Translations under genes and position numbers: made by a program
Shown here: piece by piece, positions 1 to 6,717 of the stretch
Layout: the number at the start of each line of letters is the position of its first letter
Numbering within the stretch: position 1 is the stretch's first letter
Notes under the pieces: model-generated
What the model saw: only the letters and a program-made list of their open reading frames with translations
What the model was told of the DNA's origin: nothing
Databases searched by the model: none
DNA from: Rhodospirillales bacterium
Lineage (GTDB): Bacteria; Pseudomonadota; Alphaproteobacteria; MPNO01; UBA2964
Direction of reading: 5' to 3'
Assembly (NCBI GenBank): GCA_002727395.1
Contig: PBWY01000034.1
Coordinates: 3,402 to 15,661 of the forward strand
DNA: 12,260 nt

Positions 1-917
1 CTGTGCTTTTATTTTCGATTTCTTATGGATGTTCCGTTGCTGGGATTGGCACGCCTTCAGGGGGTGCGCGTAATGCGATAATGATTGGTTATTGGAAAGA
101 ATTCTTTTTTGAGCCTAGCAGTCCGGAAACATATAAATACCTAGTCGATTATCTCACTTGGATGCTTTATGCTTATCCAATATTTTTAATTCAACTGCCA
201 TTTGTAACACTGATATTACATTGGACATTTAAACCAAAACAACAAAATTTATCGCGAGCGGTTTCTAGACTTCGTCGGCAGTTATCAGAACAAGGCCCTA
301 TGTCGCCATCCGACTGGATGTCCATTGTAATTTTTGTTTTAATTCTTTTAGGATGGATATTGTATTCGGGGGAAGTAGGTCTCGGGACCGTCGCAATTAC
401 AGGGGCGGCAATATTTTTGATTGCTGGACTAGTGAAATGGGAAGAAATTAATTCGGGAGTTAACTGGGGTGTAGTTCTTTTGTATGCTGCGGCAATTTCC
501 TTAGGTCTTCAAATGAAAGATACAGGAGCTGCAAAATGGGTAGCAGAGAGCTTTCTGGATTTTCTAGCGCCACTGGGGGCGGAGTCAGGTCTCGGATTAT
601 GGGCCTCTATTTCCGTGTTGACTACGATCGTCACTAATACGATGTCAAATGGGGCTGCAGTGGCAGTACTGGGACCAATTGTGCTGAATATGGCCACAGT
701 TGCGGGGGAAAGCCCTATACTCATCGGATTTATTACAGCGGTGTCTTCGGCATTTGCGTATCTTACCGTGATAGGAACGCCAGCATGTACCATTGTATAT
801 GCATCCGGCTATCTTAAAACGACAGATTTTTTAAAAGTTGGTTGGCGTATGGTTGTTATGTCCACATTATTATTACTTATCGCCTCTTCATTTTACTGGC
901 CATTTTTATCGAGTTGA
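1..917 (+). CDS. DASS/SLC13-family anion permease, 5' truncated by window edge
   Basis: This is the C-terminal part of a multi-pass inner-membrane secondary transporter. The reading frame is open from the left edge; the first possible start (GTG at 3) is probably internal, so the N-terminus is missing. Residues below are counted from that GTG. Two family-like signature blocks are visible: GIGTPSGGARN (about 14-24) and TNTMSNGAAVAVLGP (about 211-225), followed by VIGTPACTIVYASGY (about 256-270). These fit the two Ser-Asn-Thr-type substrate/sodium loops of the divalent anion:sodium symporters. Hydrophobic segments lie at about 52-74, 104-123, 125-145, 153-170, 199-215, 217-232, 238-258 and 281-300. 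Family substrates are dicarboxylates, citrate or sulfate; nothing here decides which. The universal stress protein gene begins 6 bp after the stop, so the two are probably co-transcribed. Confidence 0.85.
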   Translation, partial: VLLFSISYGCSVAGIGTPSGGARNAIMIGYWKEFFFEPSSPETYKYLVDYLTWMLYAYPIFLIQLPFVTLILHWTFKPKQQNLSRAVSRLRRQLSEQGPMSPSDWMSIVIFVLILLGWILYSGEVGLGTVAITGAAIFLIAGLVKWEEINSGVNWGVVLLYAAAISLGLQMKDTGAAKWVAESFLDFLAPLGAESGLGLWASISVLTTIVTNTMSNGAAVAVLGPIVLNMATVAGESPILIGFITAVSSAFAYLTVIGTPACTIVYASGYLKTTDFLKVGWRMVVMSTLLLLIASSFYWPFLSS

Positions 918-923
918 TTCTCC

Positions 924-1940
924 ATGTTTCAGAATTGGCCAAAATTGCATGCTACCGAAACTGATAAATCTGTATTAGCCAAGGAAAGAGAAGAAAGAAG
1001 AAACAGATTTAGAATATTGGTTTGTATTGATGGCTCTCCAGAATCCATGCGGGGCATTAAAGAAGCTAGAGAAATCAAGCCATCCAAATATTGTGATATA
1101 ATCCTTCTTTATGTGCGATCTATTGATCAGGGTTTGCGGACCGGGGGTCTTCAAATGAAGATTGCTAGGGAGAACATGCTTGAGTGGGGCTTGGAACTCC
1201 CAGGAATAGGATATCTTAAAGAAGGCCTGTCCATGTTGGTAAACGAACAGGACCTGAAAACTATCTGGCAGACTGCTTCAAGTCATACAGATAGCTGGGG
1301 TGACCCAGTAGGTGATAACAAAGTAGAATATAGGCATCCTGACGGAAGATCTATTGTTCTAAAATTAAAAACAGCCCCTGACCCGGCTAGTGGAATATTG
1401 GATCAATATGAACTTGGTCCTTATAATCTGATAATTATGGGTGCTCCAAAAAGATGGCGGAATGAATTCGGAGCTTTTTTTGGTGCACCTGTTGCGCAGA
1501 AAGTTGCAACATTATCCCCCTGTTCGGTTCTTCTTAGCCGAAATGATAAAGAAGGCCATGGGTCAAATGGGAAAAATCATCTAATTTGTATCAGCATGAG
1601 CAAGCATTCACTCGATGCTATGCGAAGGGATGCCGTGCTGGCTTATAATTGCGGGCATTCCATTTCACTTTTTACAGTTATCAATCAAAAGTCTGCATTA
1701 GCTGATGCGGAGAGATTATTATATCAAGCGAGGGAGAGTATATCTAAAATTGGCGTAGAGATAAAAGATGTTGATATAGGGGTGGGTGATCCGGTGACCG
1801 AAATAATCAAAAAAAGTAGTGGCTATAACTTAATTTCTGTAGCCGCGTCTTCAAAGAAGTGGTACAAGCGATTTTTTACCACCGGCGTGGCATTTAAGGT
1901 AATGGCCGCGTCTGATAGTACGGTTTTAAATATTCGTTAG
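924..1940 (+). CDS. Tandem-domain universal stress protein (UspA family)
   Basis: This is a predicted cytoplasmic 338-residue protein with two UspA-like alpha/beta domains. Domain 1 starts with the typical first strand FRILVCIDGSPES (about 29-41) and ends with a LIIMGAPKRW...FGAPVAQKVATLSPCSVLL stretch (about 168-204), which resembles the Gly-rich nucleotide-binding loop and last strand of the family. Domain 2 begins near residue 218 (HLICISMSKHS) and ends with SVAASSKKW and a final SDSTVLNIR strand. Domain 1 seems to carry an insertion of several dozen residues (about 70-150) rich in charged residues. The ATG at 924 is 6 bp after the transporter stop, which suggests translational coupling. 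Stand-alone Usp domains are often encoded next to transporters and are thought to sense ATP or stress; regulation of the transporter is inference. Whether either domain still binds ATP cannot be told from sequence alone. Confidence 0.8.
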   Translation: MFQNWPKLHATETDKSVLAKEREERRNRFRILVCIDGSPESMRGIKEAREIKPSKYCDIILLYVRSIDQGLRTGGLQMKIARENMLEWGLELPGIGYLKEGLSMLVNEQDLKTIWQTASSHTDSWGDPVGDNKVEYRHPDGRSIVLKLKTAPDPASGILDQYELGPYNLIIMGAPKRWRNEFGAFFGAPVAQKVATLSPCSVLLSRNDKEGHGSNGKNHLICISMSKHSLDAMRRDAVLAYNCGHSISLFTVINQKSALADAERLLYQARESISKIGVEIKDVDIGVGDPVTEIIKKSSGYNLISVAASSKKWYKRFFTTGVAFKVMAASDSTVLNIR

Positions 1941-1952
1941 ATTATAAATCAA

Positions 1953-2927
1953 ATGACAATTTTTAAGGACTGGGAAATTTCGCGTAATATAAGTTTTGAA
2001 CGTATGGCGTTATTATTCATTGCCATATGCGTTTTTAGCCTTTACGCGCTCGTTTTATCTCAGCCTACTTCTGCAAGTATTAAGTTTGAGCGGTTGACTA
2101 AGAAGAATGCAGATCCTACTGATGATTTAAAAAAAATCTTCGCTAAAATTGGGTATCAATTAAATTCTGTTCGGGCCCATCGTCAGGTACCAAGGGTTTT
2201 CTTGGCAAGTGTTCCAAGAGATTTTGCTGATCTTCGCAAACCTAGCGAACGCAAAACACTTTTTGTAATGATGACGTTACCGTTAGTTTTAAATGTTAAT
2301 GAGAAAATTTTGCTCGATCGAGAAAATTTAAAAAGGCTGGAGTTAAAAAAAGCCACTGGCCAAGCTCTTACAATAATCGACAAGAACTTACTAAAAAAGC
2401 TTTCCAATAAATATGGTGTAGTTAGCTTAAATATTAGTGGCCTTTTAAAACGCGCTGATATTATTCCTCCTTCATTGGCTTTGGCACAATCTGCTGAAGA
2501 AAGTGGTTGGGGAACCTCCCGATTTGCGCATGAAGGAAATGCCCTTTTTGGACAGAGGACTTGGCAAAGCGCGAAGGGGCTCGTGCCTAAAAAGCGAGAA
2601 GAGGGAAAAAAGTTCAAAATACGAACCTTTAGTGATTTAATGGAGGGTGTTAGGGCTTACGCTTTAAATCTGAATACAAACCCCTTTTATAAAGGTTTTC
2701 GCGCAATGCGCGCAAAAATGCGCCAATCTGATCAGGGAAAAATAGATAGTGTTAAATTAGTTGAAACCTTGTCACGATATTCTGAACGTGGTTCTGATTA
2801 TATCGCGACAATACGAAATATAATTCGTGTTAATAAGTTTACTATTTTTGATGATGTGAAGCTCCTGGACAAAGGTATTAGATCACCACTTACATTGCAG
2901 AATATAAATTCTGACCCAGGTGTTTAG
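1953..2927 (+). CDS. Bax-like glucosaminidase-domain protein, membrane anchored
   Basis: This is a 324-residue protein with a single hydrophobic segment (about 18-36) near the N-terminus and no clear cleavage site, so it is probably anchored in the inner membrane and faces the periplasm. The C-terminal half is a glucosaminidase/Bax-type (GH73-like) domain: IPPSLALAQSAEESGWGTSR (171-190) with Glu182/Glu183 as likely catalytic candidates, then EGNALFG (194-200), the segment YALNLNTNPFY (236-246) and YSERGSDY (276-283), all typical of Bax-like proteins. The expected role is cleavage of peptidoglycan glycan strands or a related polymer; the exact bond is unknown. The ATG at 1953 has no clear Shine-Dalgarno site, and an in-frame ATG at 2004 would start just before the membrane helix. 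It lies 12 bp after the stress-protein gene and overlaps the stop of the convergent deacetylase by 4 bp. Confidence 0.85.
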   Translation: MTIFKDWEISRNISFERMALLFIAICVFSLYALVLSQPTSASIKFERLTKKNADPTDDLKKIFAKIGYQLNSVRAHRQVPRVFLASVPRDFADLRKPSERKTLFVMMTLPLVLNVNEKILLDRENLKRLELKKATGQALTIIDKNLLKKLSNKYGVVSLNISGLLKRADIIPPSLALAQSAEESGWGTSRFAHEGNALFGQRTWQSAKGLVPKKREEGKKFKIRTFSDLMEGVRAYALNLNTNPFYKGFRAMRAKMRQSDQGKIDSVKLVETLSRYSERGSDYIATIRNIIRVNKFTIFDDVKLLDKGIRSPLTLQNINSDPGV

Positions 2928-3976
2928 TTTAAGGATTTTGGCACTAAGAATTGCATTCCCAACCAACGCCAACGACCGTCCTTTTCAGGTAATGTACAGT
3001 TAATCCTCGTGCGACCGGGTGGAAATGCCCTGGTCCCTCTGACTTCCACTCGCGTTTTACCTAGTAATTCTATTCGCATTTTATCTTTATGGCTTCCATA
3101 ACACGCCAATTGAGAAATTCTGTTCATTAATTTTCTCTGAAGTGAAAAACCAAACATTGGCGGGTTATTTTGCTCACTAAGATACGGGTCTTCTGGAGTT
3201 AAATCAGCTATTCGTAAGGGCAGCGCTCTTATTGCCAAGCGAAGTCTTTTTAGGTCTCCATAAGATTCATTAAATGTAAAGCGCGGTAGATACATAAAAT
3301 TTGAATATTGATATATTACACCGGAGTGTTGTCCGAATCCCACCGTAAAGCCAGAATCACGGCTTACTTTTTCTACTTCTAGACTAAATTCACCGTAAGG
3401 ATATGCAATCATGTTAGGAATTTTTCCGAGCTCTTTTTTAAATCTAATATTTGATTTTCTTAATTCAAAAGCATTTCTATGCATAGAAGCTTCTGGCATG
3501 TGTAGATGACTAGCTGTTTGACTTCCTATATTGGCTCCGCCTTTTACAAGCTCGCGTAATTGACCCCATGACATGTAGCCAGGAGCACCTTTATCAAGAG
3601 GATCTGTCGCTACAAAGATGGTATATGGAAAATTGTTTTTCAAAAGCAAAGGTGCCCCTATCTTATAAAAAGATAGGTAAGCATCATCGATACTTATTCC
3701 TATAGTTTTAGGAGGCAACGGTTTCCCATTCCTAACCGCGGCAATAATTCTAGGGATTGGTGTTACATTATAATTATTACTTTTTAACTCTGATAAATGA
3801 GTTTTAAACTGCTTAACGGTAATATTGGTAGTGGGATATTTACTTTCTCCGAACCGATGATACATGAGAATAACAGCAGAATCAGTAGCAAATGCTTTAA
3901 AAGGGACAATTACTGAGAAAAGTAGGTTGGTAATTATAAAAACATAAATTCTGGTGTTTTGCGACTTAATTTTCAT
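2924..3976 (-). CDS. Secreted polysaccharide deacetylase (CE4/NodB-like) with altered metal site
   Basis: This is a 350-residue protein with an N-terminal signal peptide (basic MKIKSQNTR, hydrophobic 10-25, likely cleavage after an AFA near 30), so it is exported. The NodB-like fold is shown by AVILMYHRF (34-42), motif 1 SIDDAY (95-100; Asp97 and Asp98), the segment FPYTIFVAT (116-124), motif 2 GSQTASHLHM (151-160) and motif 3 AYPYGE (191-196). In motif 2 the usual His-x3-His metal pair reads Gln153-x3-His157, so one expected metal ligand is missing. A C-terminal extension of about 100 residues (from about 250) carries RIELLGK and RWRWLGMQF. CE4 enzymes remove N-acetyl groups from peptidoglycan, poly-GlcNAc or chitin-like polymers; the substrate here is unknown and activity is uncertain. 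It lies 78 bp downstream of the dipeptidase gene on the same strand. Confidence 0.85.
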   Translation of the reverse strand: MKIKSQNTRIYVFIITNLLFSVIVPFKAFATDSAVILMYHRFGESKYPTTNITVKQFKTHLSELKSNNYNVTPIPRIIAAVRNGKPLPPKTIGISIDDAYLSFYKIGAPLLLKNNFPYTIFVATDPLDKGAPGYMSWGQLRELVKGGANIGSQTASHLHMPEASMHRNAFELRKSNIRFKKELGKIPNMIAYPYGEFSLEVEKVSRDSGFTVGFGQHSGVIYQYSNFMYLPRFTFNESYGDLKRLRLAIRALPLRIADLTPEDPYLSEQNNPPMFGFSLQRKLMNRISQLACYGSHKDKMRIELLGKTRVEVRGTRAFPPGRTRINCTLPEKDGRWRWLGMQFLVPKSLN

Positions 3977-4054
3977 AGTTCTTTTTATACTTCATATTCT
4001 ATATTTTTGTGGCTAGTTCTAAGTTTTAAAAAATACTTTCTGAAAAAATTAATC

Positions 4055-4609
4055 CTAATTCATCATGCTTCTTGGAATATCTGTATCGTTTATTAAAGCA
4101 AACTCTCGTGCATTAAATAGTTGATAATGCCACCATTCATTGCGATAAAAATCCCATCCAGCTAAAGTCATTATCCCAAGCAGAGTCAATCTATTTTGTT
4201 GGGCGGTTTTGGAGATTTCGGTATTCCCATGGTGCGAGTTGGTTGTAAAGTCGTCAAAACCTGTGCCCATTTCTAGAGGGGTTCCATTCAAATCAATCAA
4301 GGTAAGATCAATAGCGACCCCTCGCGAGTGTGGGGAACCTTTTTTGGGATTTGCCAGAAAATTGGGATCGGGCGTGTGATTCCACAAAACCCATTGAGCC
4401 TCCGATGGTCGAAAGGCATCGTATATGAGAAGACGGTATCCAATATTGGCTGCATATTCTATGGCCTTTAAAAGGGCCAAGGATGCATCTTGATGCAAAT
4501 AGCAAATAGCATTTTTATAAACCATCTTTTCAGTAAAATTTTCCGTCGTTGCATAGGAAAGAGAAATATCTACATCAAATGTTGGTTTTTTAATTTCAAC
4601 GAGGTTCAT
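4055..4609 (-). CDS. ddpX: D-alanyl-D-alanine dipeptidase (VanX/DdpX family, M15D)
   Basis: This is a predicted zinc D,D-dipeptidase of 184 residues that hydrolyses D-Ala-D-Ala. All the main VanX-type motifs are present: YDAFRP (63-68, with Arg67 as the transition-state arginine), SPHSRGVAIDLTL (92-104, zinc ligands His94 and Asp101), MGTGFDDF (114-121) and EWWHY (158-162, catalytic Glu158 and zinc ligand His161). There is no signal peptide, so it is expected in the cytoplasm, where DdpX-like enzymes are thought to recycle D-alanine from wall turnover. I chose the ATG at 4609, giving MNLVEI, which fits the usual start of this family; an in-frame TTG at 4627 would add six residues but has no visible ribosome-binding site. 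No vanH/vanA-like partner is nearby, so a resistance role is unlikely from this context. It is divergent from tsaB. Confidence 0.9.
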   Translation of the reverse strand: MNLVEIKKPTFDVDISLSYATTENFTEKMVYKNAICYLHQDASLALLKAIEYAANIGYRLLIYDAFRPSEAQWVLWNHTPDPNFLANPKKGSPHSRGVAIDLTLIDLNGTPLEMGTGFDDFTTNSHHGNTEISKTAQQNRLTLLGIMTLAGWDFYRNEWWHYQLFNAREFALINDTDIPRSMMN

Positions 4610-4674
4610 CGAGTGTGTATCTTTCAAAATACTGTTAAAAATTTTATTCTTTTTAAAATTGTACGAAGCAAATT

Positions 4675-5367
4675 ATGAAAATTCTAGGAATAGATTCGAC
4701 ACTTGGATTTTGTTCGGCGGCCGTTTTGGATCAGAACAACTCTTCAAGATGTTTTAACCTTGAGTTTGAAGGTCATTCAGAAACGTTAATTCCAATAATA
4801 CAAAGAGTGATGGAAGAGGTCGAGCTACCATTTCACGAACTCGACTTAATAGCAGTAAAAGTGGGGCCAGGTTCATTTACCGGACTACGAGCAGGTTTGT
4901 CTGCAGCGAAGGGTTTAGGTTTAGCTCTAGATATACCGGTACATGGTGTTACAACTCTTGAGGCAGTCGCTTTTGGAGCTAAAAGCAATTCTTCAAATAA
5001 GGGGTCTCGAAACATTGCGGTGGCCCTTGATACAAAACGTGATGAGATCTATTTTCAGAATTTTAATGCAGATTCTATCGCGAAAGATAAAGCTATAGCT
5101 GGTTCTGTTAAAGATATTATTGAATTACTACCCCTTGGCCCGCTTAGTCTTTGTGGCGACGCAGCTGAAAGGCTTTTCGCGAATGTCCCGGAATCAAGAG
5201 TGGAAAATATAAATTGTTTAAATAATATTGGTAAGCCAAATGCAAAATATGTCGCAAAAATTGCAGTAAATCGTTTGGAGAACCCACTTAGTGCAAGTCC
5301 TTTTTATATTAACCCTGCGGCTACAAAGCAGCCTAAAGACAAAAATATCAGAAGACCGTGGAAATAA
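4675..5367 (+). CDS. tsaB: tRNA threonylcarbamoyladenosine biosynthesis protein TsaB
   Basis: TsaB (YeaZ) is the non-catalytic partner that forms the TsaBDE complex and supports transfer of threonylcarbamoyl to A37 of ANN-decoding tRNAs in the cytoplasm. The 230-residue protein has the ASKHA-type start MKILGIDSTLGFCSAAV, the family block VGPGSFTGLRAG (63-74) followed by AKGLGLAL, and VHGVTTLEA (89-97). It ends with a PFYINPAATKQP tail (209-220), common in proteobacterial TsaB. Length is normal. The ATG at 4675 has only a weak GAAG element seven bases upstream. The 3' end overlaps the rimI start by 10 bp, the usual tsaB-rimI arrangement, which argues for coupled translation. Confidence 0.95.
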   Translation: MKILGIDSTLGFCSAAVLDQNNSSRCFNLEFEGHSETLIPIIQRVMEEVELPFHELDLIAVKVGPGSFTGLRAGLSAAKGLGLALDIPVHGVTTLEAVAFGAKSNSSNKGSRNIAVALDTKRDEIYFQNFNADSIAKDKAIAGSVKDIIELLPLGPLSLCGDAAERLFANVPESRVENINCLNNIGKPNAKYVAKIAVNRLENPLSASPFYINPAATKQPKDKNIRRPWK

Positions 5368-5831
5368 CTGATGACATTGAAACACTACGAGAAGTAGATA
5401 TTGAAATTGTATCTAAAATACATAAAGCCTGTTTTTTTGAGGCTTGGAGCCCAAACGTTATTAGAAAAATTTTAAATACAAATGGTGCTTTCGGTATGGT
5501 AGCTCGGCATCGGACTGATAAATCGATTATCGGGTTCGCCATTGCACGAATTGCTGCAGACGAGTGTGAATTGCTTTCTCTCGGGGTCGCTTCAGAGAAT
5601 CGGGCTAACGGCGCTGGCGGAAGTCTACTCAGCGCTGTCATGATTCGTGCAATGGCAGAGAGAGCAAGATGTTTATTTTTAGAGGTTGCCGAAGATAATT
5701 ATGTTGCACTGAAATTATATGCTGCCCAAGGTTTAAAAAGGGTGGGTCAACGACTGAACTATTATGAAAATCCCGATGGTTCCAGAACCAACGCGATAAC
5801 TATGCGCTGTGCTTTGCCCTATTATAACTGA
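5358..5831 (+). CDS. rimI: Ribosomal-protein-alanine N-acetyltransferase (RimI-like GNAT)
   Basis: This is a single-domain GNAT acetyltransferase of 157 residues. RimI acetylates the N-terminal alanine of ribosomal protein S18 in E. coli; homologues may have wider targets. Visible features are the substrate-side AWSPNVIRKIL (29-39), the acetyl-CoA strand and loop ELLSLGVASENRANGAGGSL (71-90, the R-x-x-G-x-G phosphate loop at 82-87), LFLEVAEDNYVALKLY (106-121, with the likely catalytic Glu109 and Tyr121) and GLKRVGQRLNYY. The start is GTG at 5358, preceded by AGAAG at short spacing; the ATG at 5371 is out of frame. The 10 bp overlap with tsaB and RimI-like motifs make RimI more likely than a generic GNAT. 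It is convergent with the TusA-like gene, with 8 bp between the stops. Confidence 0.88.
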   Translation: MEITDDIETLREVDIEIVSKIHKACFFEAWSPNVIRKILNTNGAFGMVARHRTDKSIIGFAIARIAADECELLSLGVASENRANGAGGSLLSAVMIRAMAERARCLFLEVAEDNYVALKLYAAQGLKRVGQRLNYYENPDGSRTNAITMRCALPYYN

Positions 5832-5839
5832 AACATTAT

Positions 5840-6097
5840 CTAGTTCTTTTGCATAATAAGGTGGTGTATGAGCGAATTGCTACATGAGCCCTTATCTTCT
5901 TCAGGTTGAATGCTCAATACAGCGTGTCCAAGTTCCCTAATGGATGCTGGTACATTTTGAATCGGCTCTTCTCCCGCAAGGCGGATTGTAGCAATGGCTC
6001 CCGATTGTAATTTATCTATAAACAAACGAGTTTTAACGAAGGTCATCGGGCAGACCTCCTCTGTGATATCAAGAAAATTGCCTTGGTTTTTTTTCAT
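5840..6097 (-). CDS. Sulfurtransferase TusA-family protein
   Basis: This is a small cytoplasmic protein of the TusA/SirA/YedF family, about 85 residues. The family signature is VCPMTFVKTR with Cys16 (counted from the ATG at 6097) as the predicted persulfide-carrying cysteine, followed by GAIATIRLAGEEPIQNVP and LGHAVLSIQPE, matching the beta-alpha-beta core. The second proline of the classical CPxP motif is replaced (CPMT), so it may belong to a branch distinct from E. coli TusA, and its sulfur partner is unknown. I prefer the ATG at 6097 because GAAG sits six bases before it; the ATG at 6103 (two residues longer) has that element directly against it. It is transcribed divergently from fur. 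Confidence 0.85.
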   Translation of the reverse strand: MKKNQGNFLDITEEVCPMTFVKTRLFIDKLQSGAIATIRLAGEEPIQNVPASIRELGHAVLSIQPEEDKGSCSNSLIHHLIMQKN

Positions 6098-6140
6098 CTT
6101 CAAATTTGATTAAAAAAGATCTTTCAACAATATTTTAAAT

Positions 6141-6168
6141 AATATAATGGGTAATTGAAATTGGCCAA
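6141..6168 (-). promoter_or_regulatory. Possible sigma70-type promoter for the TusA-like gene
   Basis: Read on the minus strand, TTGGCC (6163-6168) and TATATT (6141-6146) are 16 bases apart, matching the -35 consensus at four of six positions and the -10 at five of six, about 40 bp upstream of the TusA-like start. The -35 overlaps a perfect 10-base palindrome, ATTGGCCAAT (6160-6169), which could be an operator. The region is very AT-rich, so chance matches are easy. No equally good promoter for fur was found in the rest of 6104-6261. Confidence 0.3.
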
Positions 6169-6261
6169 TAGCCTATCTAATATCCTATAAATTAGTTTGT
6201 TTTTCATTTTTGATTTAAATTTGCTATTCTGTACACAATAATTTGGAAATAGTTGGCTCAA

Positions 6262-6717
6262 ATGAATACACCAATATCCAGCATCGAAGCAGTATGTATC
6301 GAGAAAGGTATGAAAATGACAGAACAGCGTCGTGTAATCGCGCGAGTTCTATCAGATTCTACTGATCATCCCGATGTGGAGGGCGTTTATCAACGTGCTT
6401 CGAGTATTGATCCCAAAATTAGTATTGCCACGGTGTATCGAACATTAAGGTTGTTTGATATTGCAAATATTATAGAAAGGCTTGATTTCGGGGATGGCCG
6501 CGCTCGCTATGAAATCAGCTCAGAGGACTCACATCACCATCATTTAATTGACGTGAAAACAGGTGATGTTCTGGAGTTTGAGAACGAAGAGTTAGAAAAC
6601 ATTAAAAAACAAATTGCTCATGATCTGGGATATAAACTAGTTGGAGAAAGATTGGAGCTCTATGGAGTTCAGATTAAATCGAAAACATCAGATCCTAATA
6701 GCGATCAAGAAAATTAA
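6262..6717 (+). CDS. fur: Fur-family metal-responsive transcriptional regulator
   Basis: This is a 151-residue winged-helix repressor of the Fur superfamily, expected to bind DNA as a metal-loaded dimer. The N-terminal domain has MTEQRRVIARVL (19-30), DHPDVEGVYQRA (35-46) and the recognition helix region ISIATVYRTLRLF (53-65). The metal-binding and dimerisation part has Glu84, the cluster HHHHLID (91-97) and LGYKLVGERLELYGV (122-136). The structural-zinc CxxC pairs of E. coli Fur are absent (DVKTG at 97-101), as in the alphaproteobacterial Fur/Mur branch, so iron or manganese could be the signal. The start is ambiguous: ATG at 6262, or TTG at 6253 which has GGA at a good distance and would add three residues. 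Its 3' end probably overlaps the beginning of the OlsB-like pseudogene. Confidence 0.9.
   Translation: MNTPISSIEAVCIEKGMKMTEQRRVIARVLSDSTDHPDVEGVYQRASSIDPKISIATVYRTLRLFDIANIIERLDFGDGRARYEISSEDSHHHHLIDVKTGDVLEFENEELENIKKQIAHDLGYKLVGERLELYGVQIKSKTSDPNSDQEN

Noticed and set aside
509..793. Minus-strand open frame within the transporter gene
   Set aside because: It lies opposite a well-supported membrane protein gene, has no recognisable domain, and is explained as a shadow frame.
4055..4609. Vancomycin-resistance dipeptidase
   Set aside because: The catalytic motifs match VanX, but no vanH, vanA or sensor-regulator genes are nearby, and housekeeping DdpX-like enzymes share these motifs.
6197..6240. 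Sigma70 promoter for fur
   Set aside because: Candidates such as TTGTTT, TTGATT and TATTCT do not have acceptable spacing, and the region is so AT-rich that matches are expected by chance.
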